From: a bacterium | GTDB taxonomy: Bacteria > CLD3 > SB21 | Reading direction: 5' to 3' | Assembly (NCBI GenBank): GCA_019695335.1 | Contig: JAIBAF010000026.1 | Span: 1 to 45,954 of the forward strand | Length of the DNA stretch: 45,954 nt | Part shown: positions 34,867-42,800 of the stretch, in pieces | Layout: each line of letters starts with the position of its first letter | Numbering within the stretch: position 1 is the first letter of the stretch | Made by a program: the position numbers and the translations under genes | Notes under the pieces: model-generated | Database searches by the model: none | The model's input: the letters and a program-made list of their open reading frames with translations, nothing else | What the model was told of the DNA's origin: nothing

Positions 34867-35271
34867 TTAAAAAACAATTTCTTTTTTCTGCATCATCGAT
34901 GCCGTGGCGTCGACGTATTCCAGGGTCTTTTTCATCATCATGCTGATGCGGTTTTTGTCTTCACCGGCAACAATGATAAAAGTGTGCGGCGCCAATTGCG
35001 TCACCAATACATACCGTCGGTCACCGACTGAAACGTTGGTCCGTACGGCTTCGTTCATTTGATCGGATGTAACGCCCGGGATCGCAAAAATCTTTTTACC
35101 GTAATCCATAAAAACCGACACCATCGCTGCTAATTGTGCGTCAGCATTTTCATCGGGCGTATTCGAACTCAGCACAAAGCCTTCTTCCGAAACCAGTGCT
35201 ACAATGGATTTCGCATCGACGGATTCGATGTCTTTGATGAGTTTGTCAAAATAAGATTTATGAGAAAGCAT
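34867..35271 (-). CDS. Roadblock/LC7 domain protein (second of pair)
   Basis: 134-aa protein of the roadblock/MglB fold. The domain reads SIVALVSEEGFVLSSNTP, LAAMVSVFMDYGKKIFAI, RRYVLVTQLAPHTFIIVAG, then a long helix KNRISMMMKKTLEYVDATASMMQ. In bacteria such proteins act as GTPase-activating or scaffold partners of MglA-like small GTPases in polarity and motility, or as regulators of other signalling proteins. It follows the other roadblock gene by 15 nt, so the pair likely forms heterodimers. No GTPase gene is present in the window. Confidence 0.85.
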   Translation of the reverse strand: MLSHKSYFDKLIKDIESVDAKSIVALVSEEGFVLSSNTPDENADAQLAAMVSVFMDYGKKIFAIPGVTSDQMNEAVRTNVSVGDRRYVLVTQLAPHTFIIVAGEDKNRISMMMKKTLEYVDATASMMQKKEIVF

Positions 35272-35286
35272 GGAGCCTTTTGCCGT

Positions 35287-35637
35287 TTAATTGACGTGCG
35301 ATTTTAATTCTTTTAATGCCGTATTAATATCAAATAGAATCAATCCAAGTTTCGCATTCGTTGTCGTAAATACTGTCAGAAGCGTTTCGCGCCCCGCACG
35401 GGTAATCACGATAAAACCTTCTTTTGCGCGAATAGTGATCTGCGACATTTGTCCGATCATGGCGTCTTCTGAACTGGTTTCGCCTTGATTCAGCAGAGCG
35501 GCTGAAATTGCAGCCACCCTTTCCGCCTCAATCGAGTCGGGTAATAATGAGGAAATGATCAAACCGTCGTTGCTGACTAAGGCCACGGCGCTCACGCCGG
35601 GAGTATCGTTGCGTAATCGTTTTAAAATGTCTTCCAT
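35287..35637 (-). CDS. Roadblock/LC7 domain protein (first of pair)
   Basis: 116-aa roadblock-fold protein: MEDILKRLRNDTPGVSAVALVSNDGLIISSLLP, then ERVAAISAALLNQGE, QITIRAKEGFIVITRAGRETLLTVFTT and a C-terminal helix AKLGLILFDINTALKEL. This matches the helix-strand-strand-helix-strand-strand-strand-helix order of MglB-like proteins closely. It is transcribed from a strong promoter at 35697-35725, independent of the STAS gene upstream. Its partner GTPase or target is not identified. Confidence 0.88.
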   Translation of the reverse strand: MEDILKRLRNDTPGVSAVALVSNDGLIISSLLPDSIEAERVAAISAALLNQGETSSEDAMIGQMSQITIRAKEGFIVITRAGRETLLTVFTTTNAKLGLILFDINTALKELKSHVN

Positions 35638-35696
35638 GCTCTACCTACCTGATAGAATTAAATATGAATACACTGTCGGCGTGAAAAATTCTCGCA

Positions 35697-35725
35697 ATGT
35701 TACTGAAATATTCGAATAATGTCAA
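35697..35725 (-). promoter_or_regulatory. Sigma70-type promoter for the roadblock pair
   Basis: On the minus strand: TTGACA (35725-35720), 17-nt spacer, TAACAT (35702-35697). The -35 is perfect and the -10 matches four of six. It lies about 60 bases upstream of ATG 35637. Confidence 0.72.
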
Positions 35726-35782
35726 TAAAGGAAGTTAATGAATCTTTTAGATATTGAACCAAAAAAACAGAAATCCAAAATG

Positions 35783-35798
35783 TAAGCCGACGGGCTTA
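35783..35798 (-). terminator. Weak terminator-like hairpin after the STAS gene
   Basis: 6-bp stem TAAGCC (35783-35788) with GGCTTA (35793-35798) and a 4-nt loop. On the minus strand it is followed by CATTTTGGATTT, then T7 further on. It sits 17 bases after the STAS stop. Confidence 0.4.
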
Positions 35799-35814
35799 AA
35801 AATCCCGCGTAAAA

Positions 35815-36198
35815 TTATGTTTCTAATCCCTCTTCTTCTTCGTCCTCACGGAAACTTTCAATAGCATTTTCCTTATTTTCAAAAAATTCAAACACGCGGT
35901 CAAGTTTGGCAATTTTGAACATGCTTAGTACTTTTTCAAAGGCGCCGACGATCCGGAGATCGCCTCCGTCTTCACTGAAAATCCTCCGCCCGAATAGCAG
36001 CGATCCCAACCCTGAACTGTCAATAAAATTAACTTCGGAAAGATCAACTATCACTTTACAAATACCTTCATTGCGTAAAGCCAGAAATTCCTGTTTATAA
36101 TGAGACGATATCCGGCTGTCCACGCGTTCATCATGAATTCGCATAAGAATCACGTCACCGATTTCTTCATTGTCAAAATGAATGACTTGCCCTTCCAT
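35815..36198 (-). CDS. STAS-domain anti-sigma factor antagonist
   Basis: 127-aa SpoIIAA-like regulator. In partner-switching systems the unphosphorylated antagonist frees a sigma factor or other target from a kinase/anti-sigma factor. The core motif KVIVDLSEVNFIDSSGLGSLL contains the phosphorylatable serine (Ser62 by analogy with SpoIIAA Ser58). The acidic C-terminus (REDEEEEGLET) is unusual. It begins 25 nt after the OppF-like gene and is probably co-transcribed with it. No anti-sigma kinase or phosphatase gene is adjacent. Confidence 0.9.
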   Translation of the reverse strand: MEGQVIHFDNEEIGDVILMRIHDERVDSRISSHYKQEFLALRNEGICKVIVDLSEVNFIDSSGLGSLLFGRRIFSEDGGDLRIVGAFEKVLSMFKIAKLDRVFEFFENKENAIESFREDEEEEGLET

Positions 36199-36223
36199 AA
36201 GGCACCTCGCTTTTTTTTACAAT

Positions 36224-37216
36224 TCAAACCGCCATTGTATGACGACCAGCTAAATGACAACTTACCCAATGTCCGCCGGCTTCATTCCATGACGGCTCGA
36301 CTTCTTTGCAAATTTTTTCAGCATACAGACATCGCGTATGAAATGCACAGCCTTGCGGTATTTGAGCCGGACTTGGTACGTCCCCTTTCAATTCAATTCT
36401 TTGCTTTTTGATTTCCGGATCCGAAATTGGTACCGCCGACATAAGGGCCTGCGTATAAGGATGCAATGGATTCTTGTAAATCGACTGAGCATCCGCCATC
36501 TCAACAATTTTACCGAGATACATCACCGCAATCCGGTCCGAAATGTGGCGCACGATCGCCAGATCATGCGCAATAAACAACATTGTCAGCGAAAGTTTTT
36601 TTTTGAGTTCCGTTAAAAGGTTAACAATTTGCGCCTGGATGGATACGTCAAGCGCTGAAACAGGCTCATCGCATACTATAAACGACGGATTAACCGATAA
36701 TGCACGCGCAATACCGATACGCTGGCGTTGACCGCCGGAAAATTCATGAGGATAATTATTGGCCTTGCCAACCGGCAAACCTACCATTTCCATCAACTCA
36801 CTGATTTTTTGATCCGCCTGTGCGCCTTCGGCGATGCGATGCACATGAAAAATTTCCCGTAACATAGTATCGACGGTCTGGCGGGGATTGAGTGAACTGA
36901 AAGGATCCTGAAAAACCATCTGCATCTTACGCCGTATAGCCCGCAAATCCTTACCGGATAAGGTCGTCACATCGCGTCCTTCCAGTGTAACCGTCCCACT
37001 GGTCGGTTCGATCAGCCGGATCACACATCGGCCCGTCGTGCTTTTGCCACAGCCGGATTCACCAACAAGCCCCAACGTCTCGCCACGACTGATCGAAAAC
37101 GAAATTCCGCCCACGGCTTGAACGGCAGCAGCCGAATGTGAAAAAAAATTCTTTCTGACACGAAAATTCTTCCGAAGATTGGTGACTTCGATTAAAACGT
37201 CCGATGGCGGATTCAT
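36224..37216 (-). CDS. Peptide ABC importer ATP-binding protein (OppF/DppF family), orphan
   Basis: 330-aa ATPase of oligopeptide/dipeptide importers. Walker A is GLVGESGCGKSTTGR, signature SGGQRQRIGIARAL, Walker B FIVCDEPVSALDVSIQ, and the typical OppF segment RRKMQMVFQDPFSSLNPRQTV is present. The C-terminal oligopeptide-family extension has the iron-sulfur-type cysteines (CAFHTRCLYAEKIC ... WVSCHLAG). Neither permeases (OppB/C), the partner ATPase OppD nor a binding protein is nearby, so it must serve a transporter encoded elsewhere. It has its own promoter at 37257-37285 and heads a unit with the STAS gene. Confidence 0.92.
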   Translation of the reverse strand: MNPPSDVLIEVTNLRKNFRVRKNFFSHSAAAVQAVGGISFSISRGETLGLVGESGCGKSTTGRCVIRLIEPTSGTVTLEGRDVTTLSGKDLRAIRRKMQMVFQDPFSSLNPRQTVDTMLREIFHVHRIAEGAQADQKISELMEMVGLPVGKANNYPHEFSGGQRQRIGIARALSVNPSFIVCDEPVSALDVSIQAQIVNLLTELKKKLSLTMLFIAHDLAIVRHISDRIAVMYLGKIVEMADAQSIYKNPLHPYTQALMSAVPISDPEIKKQRIELKGDVPSPAQIPQGCAFHTRCLYAEKICKEVEPSWNEAGGHWVSCHLAGRHTMAV

Positions 37217-37256
37217 GAAATTTAGATCAGGTTGCAGAGAAGATTATGTCTTTTTG

Positions 37257-37285
37257 AAGGTAAGGAGTGATCGAGCGAAAGTCAA
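37257..37285 (-). promoter_or_regulatory. Sigma70-type promoter for the oppF-like gene
   Basis: On the minus strand: TTGACT (37285-37280), 17-nt spacer, TACCTT (37262-37257). It lies about 41 bases upstream of ATG 37216 and just beyond the desaturase terminator. Confidence 0.6.
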
Positions 37286-37309
37286 GCAGGCGGGAACGGA
37301 AAAAACAAA

Positions 37310-37335
37310 AAAGGCTGCCCGAACGGGCAGCCTTT
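37310..37335 (-). terminator. Terminator of the desaturase gene
   Basis: Perfect 11-bp stem AAAGGCTGCCC (37310-37320) with GGGCAGCCTTT (37325-37335) and loop GAAC. On the minus strand it is followed by TTTTGTTTTTT. It lies 6 bases past the stop at 37342. Confidence 0.94.
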
Positions 37336-37341
37336 ACATTT

Positions 37342-38094
37342 TTATTTCGACATATCGGAAATCTTTACCTGGGCTAACCTGAAAAACATCAGGATGCGGA
37401 TGTACATCCAACCGATATCAAATTCAAACCATTTCGATGAAAACTTACTCGATGCGGGATATTTATGATGGTTGTTGTGCAGTTCTTCACCGCCAAGCAA
37501 AATACCGAACGGAACAATATTACGGCTTTCATCTTCAACCTTATAATTGCGGTATCCCAAATAATGTCCTACGCCATTGATTACGCCGGCAGCCCAAAAA
37601 GGAATCCATACCATTTGAATGGTCCATACGAGCAATCCATATCCGACGTTAAATAATACGATATCGATGGCCAATAATGTCAAGACGCCGACGAATTGTA
37701 ATTTCGTAAAAATATATTTTTCCAGCCAGTCATTGACGACGCCTTTGCCGTATTTTTCCAGGACGGCCATGTTCTTGGTTGCCTGGCGATAATAGTACAC
37801 GCCTGCAAAGAGGATTCCCAACACGCCGTGATTGACAGGACTGTGAGGATCGTCCGCCTGATCGGTAAACGCGTGATGTTTGCGATGGCAGGCAACCCAT
37901 TCGCGTGTATTAAGCCCGGTTGACAGCCACAGCCAGAATCGCATCAGATGGCTCACCGGAGCTTTAATGGTCAATCCTCCGTGCGTTTGATCGCGGTGAA
38001 GATACAAACTCACGCATACCGTTGTCAAGTGTCCGCTGATGCATGCAATCAATACAGGCAGCCACCAATGTTCAGTCAGAACGCTCCAGATCAT
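37342..38094 (-). CDS. Membrane fatty-acyl desaturase (delta-9 type)
   Basis: Di-iron, oxygen-dependent integral membrane enzyme that introduces a double bond in acyl chains, adjusting membrane fluidity. The 250 aa have the three histidine boxes HRDQTH (about 34-39), HRKHH (about 71-75, in ACHRKHHAFTDQADDPHSP) and HNNHH (about 207-211, in LHNNHHKYP), with four hydrophobic segments between. The short length is typical of bacterial acyl-lipid or acyl-CoA desaturases lacking a cytochrome b5 domain. SD AAGGAG is 7 nt before ATG. It is a single-gene unit with a clear promoter (38225-38253) and terminator. Its presence implies growth with oxygen at least sometimes. Confidence 0.95.
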   Translation of the reverse strand: MIWSVLTEHWWLPVLIACISGHLTTVCVSLYLHRDQTHGGLTIKAPVSHLMRFWLWLSTGLNTREWVACHRKHHAFTDQADDPHSPVNHGVLGILFAGVYYYRQATKNMAVLEKYGKGVVNDWLEKYIFTKLQFVGVLTLLAIDIVLFNVGYGLLVWTIQMVWIPFWAAGVINGVGHYLGYRNYKVEDESRNIVPFGILLGGEELHNNHHKYPASSKFSSKWFEFDIGWMYIRILMFFRLAQVKISDMSK

Positions 38095-38224
38095 GTCATA
38101 ACTCCTTTGGCAGTGAAATTCAAGATAATGGTTTACAACTTTGAAGATTCCGGTAAAGGCATGAAAAAATTACTGCAACTTTACGCGAGCAGAATAGATT
38201 ATGTTTCAGTGTGTTGTCCCGGAC

Positions 38225-38253
38225 ATAGTAAGAACAAATTCAGCGAATGTCAA
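38225..38253 (-). promoter_or_regulatory. Sigma70-type promoter for the desaturase gene
   Basis: On the minus strand: TTGACA (38253-38248), 17-nt spacer, TACTAT (38230-38225). This is the best promoter match in the window. The leader of about 125 nt before ATG 38094 is long enough for post-transcriptional control. Confidence 0.78.
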
Positions 38254-38289
38254 AATATATTATCATAATCTTTTGATTAAATAACGGTT

Positions 38290-38308
38290 GCGTTGAATTA
38301 CTCAACGC
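38290..38308 (-). terminator. Weak terminator-like hairpin after the DUF445 gene
   Basis: 7-bp stem GCGTTGA (38290-38296) with TCAACGC (38302-38308) and loop ATTAC, beginning 5 bases after the DUF445 stop on the minus strand. There is no strong T-tract after it. Confidence 0.35.
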
Positions 38309-38313
38309 TGCTT

Positions 38314-39576
38314 TTAAAACAGCAACCGAATCAAACCGATCACAATTCCGATAGCAAAGCCGGCTATGGCACCGTTGACCCTGATCCACTGCATGTCATC
38401 ATACGTGCGTGCCTTGAATTGCTCTTTGATCGCCTCCGGCGAAAGACGTAAGATGTTTTCTTCGACCAATTCCCCGATGCGATGATGATGTCTGGTCAAA
38501 AGCTCTCCGACAATATTCATAATTTTTTGATTGATGTCGGACTTCAATTCAACGTCTGTTTTCAATCGCCCGATCAATTGCTCGACGCCTTCTCGAATCA
38601 TGGTGCTCAATGAGCTGTCGACTGCACGCATTTGCTCGTCGACGCTATTTTTAATAGCGGCAACGAGCCGTTGGATCCAGGCTTTTGTATCGAAATTTCG
38701 TGTCAATTCTTTCCCTAATTCATTCATTTCAACGGCAGCGGACGAACGCTCATCCAGGAGTCTCTGTGCCCAGTCCGACGTGAGTTCATTCAGTCGTTCG
38801 CGCAAAGGATGCCATTCGTTGTACTGAATGTCCTCGAGAAATCGCGTTAATTTAATAATAGTTTTATCGGTTGCGTCCGCCGGATCAAAAAACAATTGTT
38901 TGAAAAATCCGCCCCGTTCTTCCGCCATTTTTTCATAAATCAAATCGTATGCTTCTTTCGTGGATAACGCCGCAATAAATTTATCCGACAGAAAAGGGAT
39001 CAGGCGATTCATGAGTTCACGAACTCGCCCGTCATTCAGATGTTGACCTATCCACCGGCTGACGCGGATGTCGGATAGTTTTTCTTTCGCCAGTACGGTC
39101 AATTTTTCCTGCGTCGAAGGTTGTTCAAGGAACTCAAACAATGTATTCATCAGCCATTGAATGAAGGCTGTCGTTTCACCTTTACGGTGCATGGACGAGA
39201 GCATTTCCGCTATCGCATCGCTGACATCAATTTGCGTCAACATTTTGCCGATACTTTCGCGCGACAACCATTCATTGGCCACCAATTTGCCCGCACTTTG
39301 AGCGATGGCTTTTTGTTTACGTGGAATGATGCCTGACGCAGGCACGACACGCCACCGGCCGATCTTGATTTCATCGAAAATCATTTTGACAGCCAGCCAA
39401 TCGGCGGCTCCGCCGACCGTGCCCGCCTCAAAACCCGTTTGCAGTACGCTCATCCACAACGGCGCCCATTCCGGAAAAAGTTTGATGACGGCCGAGGTTC
39501 CCAGTAGGCCGGACAAAACCGCAAAAAAAGAAATCTCGCCTTTATGTTTGAGGAAAAAAGAGGATGTTGGATTCAT
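38314..39576 (-). CDS. DUF445 family membrane protein
   Basis: 420 aa from ATG 39576 (MNPTSSFFLKHKGEISF); a TTG three codons earlier is possible. An N-terminal helix (ISFFAVLSGLLGTSAVIKLF) and a conserved AADWLAVKMIFDEIKIGRWRVVPASGIIPRKQKAIAQ region define the DUF445/YjiN-type family. A long alpha-helical middle part follows, with repeated amphipathic segments. The protein ends with one membrane helix (WIRVNGAIAGFAIGIVIGLIRLLF). Function is unknown. It follows tmk by 31 nt and is likely co-transcribed with it. No strong SD is visible. Confidence 0.86.
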   Translation of the reverse strand: MNPTSSFFLKHKGEISFFAVLSGLLGTSAVIKLFPEWAPLWMSVLQTGFEAGTVGGAADWLAVKMIFDEIKIGRWRVVPASGIIPRKQKAIAQSAGKLVANEWLSRESIGKMLTQIDVSDAIAEMLSSMHRKGETTAFIQWLMNTLFEFLEQPSTQEKLTVLAKEKLSDIRVSRWIGQHLNDGRVRELMNRLIPFLSDKFIAALSTKEAYDLIYEKMAEERGGFFKQLFFDPADATDKTIIKLTRFLEDIQYNEWHPLRERLNELTSDWAQRLLDERSSAAVEMNELGKELTRNFDTKAWIQRLVAAIKNSVDEQMRAVDSSLSTMIREGVEQLIGRLKTDVELKSDINQKIMNIVGELLTRHHHRIGELVEENILRLSPEAIKEQFKARTYDDMQWIRVNGAIAGFAIGIVIGLIRLLF

Positions 39577-39607
39577 GCGAAGCAATGGTGTGGGGTAGCC
39601 GAAATGT

Positions 39608-40252
39608 TTATTTCAACCGGCTCAAGATCCATCCGCTGGTAATTTTTTTCGTTTCTTTATAAATCGCTTCATGCACGGCGTCGGGCGATTGATTGCCGTC
39701 GATAATGCGAAACCGTTTGGCGTGTGTCTGGGCCAATTGCAAATATCCGTTGCGGATGCGGTTAAAGAAATCCTGATCTTCGCTTTCAAGGCGATCCATG
39801 TGGCCGTTGCTTTTGCGACGCCGCGATTCTTCCCACGCGATATCGATGAAAAACGTCAATTGCGGCGTGAGCCCGCCGGTCGCCAGTAAATTGGCGCGTT
39901 TGACATTTTCCAAATCGATGCCGCGGCCATAACCCTGATACGCCGTAGTCGAATCGAAAAACCGGTCGATCAAAACAACGTCACATTCCCGCATACCGGG
40001 AATGATGCGTTCGTAGACGATTTGCGCACGCGCCGCTTCATACAAAAGCAATTCCGTCATCGCGCCCATTTCGGCGTGTTGATTCGACAAAAGAATTTTA
40101 CGGATTTCTTCGGAGATCGGTGTGCCGCCCGGATCGCGCAGCGTGAGTACATTAAAAGTGTCGGCGCGCAGCCTCTCAGCCAGTTTCTCCACTTGCGTCG
40201 ACTTGCCGCACGCGTCAATGCCCTCGAAACTTATAAAAAGCCCGTTTGCCAC
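39608..40252 (-). CDS. tmk: Thymidylate kinase
   Basis: Phosphorylates dTMP to dTDP, essential for dTTP supply. I use GTG 40252 (VANGLFISFEG, SD GGAG about 6 nt upstream), giving 214 aa, the family length. The longer frame upstream adds a non-homologous leader. Motifs are P-loop FEGIDACGKSTQVEKL, LRDPGGTPISEEIRKIL (the family usually has 'R-x-PGG'; here DPGG), DRFFDSTTAYQGYGRGID and a lid with RRRKSNGHMDRLE. Arginines in the lid region rather than the P-loop suggest the type II class. It lies between the sirtuin gene (134 nt) and DUF445 (31 nt). Confidence 0.93.
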   Translation of the reverse strand: MANGLFISFEGIDACGKSTQVEKLAERLRADTFNVLTLRDPGGTPISEEIRKILLSNQHAEMGAMTELLLYEAARAQIVYERIIPGMRECDVVLIDRFFDSTTAYQGYGRGIDLENVKRANLLATGGLTPQLTFFIDIAWEESRRRKSNGHMDRLESEDQDFFNRIRNGYLQLAQTHAKRFRIIDGNQSPDAVHEAIYKETKKITSGWILSRLK

Positions 40253-40386
40253 GTGAATCTCCGGTTTTTGTTGAACATTTCGGACGGACGAATGTAAAAA
40301 AATTATCCTAATAAGGAAAGTAATAATTGGGTCGTTTTCAAAAGACACTATTCGCTTTTAAAATTTATAATCCGATAAGCCGGAAT

Positions 40387-41118
40387 TCATCCCCACACGG
40401 CTTTCACCAACGCCGGCAGAATTTCCCCGCTTTTACCCTGAAGATAATAAGTTGCTTTCGGACTCAACGGCGTTACTTCCGGATTAATTTCCACTACCGT
40501 TGCGCCGTTCCGCAAAGCATCCAATGGCAGCCCGGAAGCCGGAAAGACAACGCCCGACGTTCCGATGGCAAAAAAAACATCGCATTGACGCGAGATCTCC
40601 ATAGCTTCGTGCATTTCTTTTACCGGCAACATTTCGCCAAACCATACGACGTCGGGCCGCAGCATGCCCCCGCATCGCGGACACCGCGGCGGAACATCGC
40701 CGGTATCTTTCCATAACTCCACGACGACGTCTTCTTCAAAACATTTCGTACGCTTGATGTTCCCGTGTATTTCCAAAACATGATGGTTTCCGGCCAGCCG
40801 GTGCAAACCGTCGATATTTTGTGTGACGAGAGTGAACGATTCCGCGCGCTGCTCGATCTCAGCCAATGCAAAATGTCCGGGGTTGGGTTGAACTTTGGCG
40901 ATCATTTCGCGGCGCATGGCATACCATTCCCATACCATGGCCGGATTGCGCCGGAAAGCCTGCGGCGTGGCCAGTTCCTCCGGATTGAATTGCGCCCACA
41001 TGCCCGTCTGCGCATCACGAAAAGTCGGAACGCCGCTCTCGGCGGAAATGCCTGCGCCGGTAAACGCTACAATACGTTTTGCCGTGCGTAATTTTTCGAT
41101 GAGTTTTTGGTCAAACAT
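40387..41118 (-). CDS. cobB: NAD-dependent protein deacylase, Sir2 class III type
   Basis: Removes acyl groups from lysines using NAD. 243 aa. The NAD-binding GAGISAESGVPTFRD, the TQNIDGLH motif, catalytic His118 in LEIHGNIKRT, and FAIGTSGVVFPAS are all present. The motif with Tyr66 and Arg69 (WEWYAMRRE) matches the YxxR of SIRT5/E. coli CobB, the pair that prefers succinyl- and malonyl-lysine, so desuccinylase activity is likely. The zinc ligands are partly conserved: C146-x2-C149 and C126 are present, but the fourth cysteine is replaced by Glu129. The same loss occurs in E. coli CobB, so it need not be inactive. Confidence 0.92.
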   Translation of the reverse strand: MFDQKLIEKLRTAKRIVAFTGAGISAESGVPTFRDAQTGMWAQFNPEELATPQAFRRNPAMVWEWYAMRREMIAKVQPNPGHFALAEIEQRAESFTLVTQNIDGLHRLAGNHHVLEIHGNIKRTKCFEEDVVVELWKDTGDVPPRCPRCGGMLRPDVVWFGEMLPVKEMHEAMEISRQCDVFFAIGTSGVVFPASGLPLDALRNGATVVEINPEVTPLSPKATYYLQGKSGEILPALVKAVWG

Positions 41119-41191
41119 TAGCTATTGCAGATAATTTAGTTTTCGCTGAAAAAGTCGAAAAATGTACAACTCTGTCTACTTCGAACTCGTT

Positions 41192-42658
41192 TCACCCTTG
41201 CGCCAATTTCTCGAGCATTTTCAACGTTGCTTCGTAAAACGGTTTAACGGACGGAATGAACAAGCTTTCGTCAGGCGAATGCGCACCTTGAATTGTCGGA
41301 CCGAATGAAATCATTTCCATACCTGAAAATTTTTCGCCGATGATTCCACATTCCAGACCTGCATGAATGGCCGTGACATGCGGTTCTTTGCCGTACATTG
41401 CCTGAAATGTCGTTTTAGCGATGCCGAGCACTTTCGATTTCATGTCCGGTTTCCATCCAGGATATCCTTCCGATTGTGTCATCTCGGCGCCCGCGAGTTC
41501 AGCAGTCGCGCGCACCCGATCGACCAGCGCGTCTTTTTCCGTTTCGATGAAACTGCGTTGATTGCTCCCGATCAATATTGATGTATGCGTCATTTCGATC
41601 GTCGCCAGGTTCACCGACGTCTCCACAAGTCCGGATAATTCTTTGCTCATCGCCATCACACCGTGCGGCAACGCATGTAATAAATTAATCAAAACGGCCG
41701 TTTGTGATTTCTTCATGACATGTGGTTTTTCCGTGGACGTTTCGGTCAGTGTCATTTTTAAATGCGGATCGGTCGAATGATAGACCGGTTTGATAGCTTT
41801 CTGCAATCGCTGAAAATCCTTTTTGAACGACGCAACATCTTCGTTTGAAATGGCCAGGACGGCCTCTGCTTCGCGCGGAATCGCATTGCGTTTACTGCCG
41901 CCGTGAAGATGCGACAGACGAAAACTGTACGAACGGTGCAAGCTCCAGAGAATTCGCGCAAGGATCTTGATCGCGTTTGCGCGGCCGAGATGAATATCGA
42001 GACCGGAATGGCCGCCGACTGCGCCTTCGACTTTGATTTGCAATGCCGTCATGCCGTCGTGCACGTCCTTCCATTTGACTGGAAACGTAATCGTCGCATC
42101 TTTGGCGCCGGCGCATCCGACAAAAAGAACGCCTTCTTCTTCGGAATCCAGGTTGATCAAGCGACGTCCTTTGAGCATTTTCGGGTCCAGATGCGTCGCG
42201 CCGGTCAGGCCGGTTTCCTCATCGATGGTAAAAAGCATTTCCAGCGGTCCGTGCACGAGCGAGTCGTCGCTTAAAATCGCCAGCATCGTCGCCACTGCAA
42301 TACCGTTGTCCGCGCCGAGCGTCGTACCCGTCGCTTTGATCCATTCGCCGTCAACGCGCGGACGGATCGGATCTTTGTCGAAATCCATCGTCACGTCTTT
42401 GTTTTTTTCGCACACCATATCGAGATGGCCTTGCAAAACGACCGCCGGCGCATTTTCCAAACCGGCCGACGCCGCTTTCCTGACGACGATATTGCCCGTG
42501 GTGTCTTCCTGAATTTCACGGTTCAGTTTCTTAGCCGTTTCAATAATATATGTGCGGATTTTTTCTTCTTTTTTGGAAGGCCGGGGAACCTGCGTGATCT
42601 GGTAAAAATAATCGAAGACCTGACGCGGTTCCAGTCCGGATAAACTATGTTCAGCCAT
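41192..42658 (-). CDS. pepD: Aminoacyl-histidine dipeptidase (M20)
   Basis: Zinc-dependent dipeptidase (PepD/carnosinase-type) that splits Xaa-His and other dipeptides in the cytoplasm. I use ATG 42658 (MAEHSLSGLEPRQV; SD AGGGAG 7 nt upstream), giving 488 aa, a standard length; the frame opens nine codons earlier. Metal and catalytic residues lie in LQGHLDMVCEKN, TTLGADNGIAVATML, FTIDEETGLTGA (catalytic Glu-Glu) and the late HAGLECGIIGEKF. The lid domain lies between residues about 200 and 400. A strong promoter sits 28-56 bases upstream, so this is probably a single-gene unit. Confidence 0.94.
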   Translation of the reverse strand: MAEHSLSGLEPRQVFDYFYQITQVPRPSKKEEKIRTYIIETAKKLNREIQEDTTGNIVVRKAASAGLENAPAVVLQGHLDMVCEKNKDVTMDFDKDPIRPRVDGEWIKATGTTLGADNGIAVATMLAILSDDSLVHGPLEMLFTIDEETGLTGATHLDPKMLKGRRLINLDSEEEGVLFVGCAGAKDATITFPVKWKDVHDGMTALQIKVEGAVGGHSGLDIHLGRANAIKILARILWSLHRSYSFRLSHLHGGSKRNAIPREAEAVLAISNEDVASFKKDFQRLQKAIKPVYHSTDPHLKMTLTETSTEKPHVMKKSQTAVLINLLHALPHGVMAMSKELSGLVETSVNLATIEMTHTSILIGSNQRSFIETEKDALVDRVRATAELAGAEMTQSEGYPGWKPDMKSKVLGIAKTTFQAMYGKEPHVTAIHAGLECGIIGEKFSGMEMISFGPTIQGAHSPDESLFIPSVKPFYEATLKMLEKLAQG

Positions 42659-42685
42659 GATTGTCTCCCTGAATAAGTGGGACAT

Positions 42686-42714
42686 AAAATAACCTTTCCC
42701 TTCGCGATTATCAA
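42686..42714 (-). promoter_or_regulatory. Sigma70-type promoter for pepD
   Basis: On the minus strand: TTGATA (42714-42709), 17-nt spacer, TATTTT (42691-42686). Four of six -35 and four of six -10 positions match. The implied leader is only about 20 nt. Confidence 0.66.
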
Positions 42715-42730
42715 ATGCGATTTGTTAGGT

Positions 42731-42757
42731 GTCATTCCCGCGCAAGCGGGAATCCAA
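42731..42757 (+). repeat. REP-like palindromic element, copy 1
   Basis: GTCATTCCCGCGCAAGCGGG followed by AATCCAA. The core CCCGC-GCAA-GCGGG pairs with itself and continues outward (ATTCCCGC with GCGGGAAT). Other copies in this region: 42844-42866, 43141-43168 and, inverted, 43195-43222. Confidence 0.82.
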
Positions 42758-42800
42758 GAAGGGCTCGAACAAGTTTTTCCTCGTTACTATTGTCGAAACA

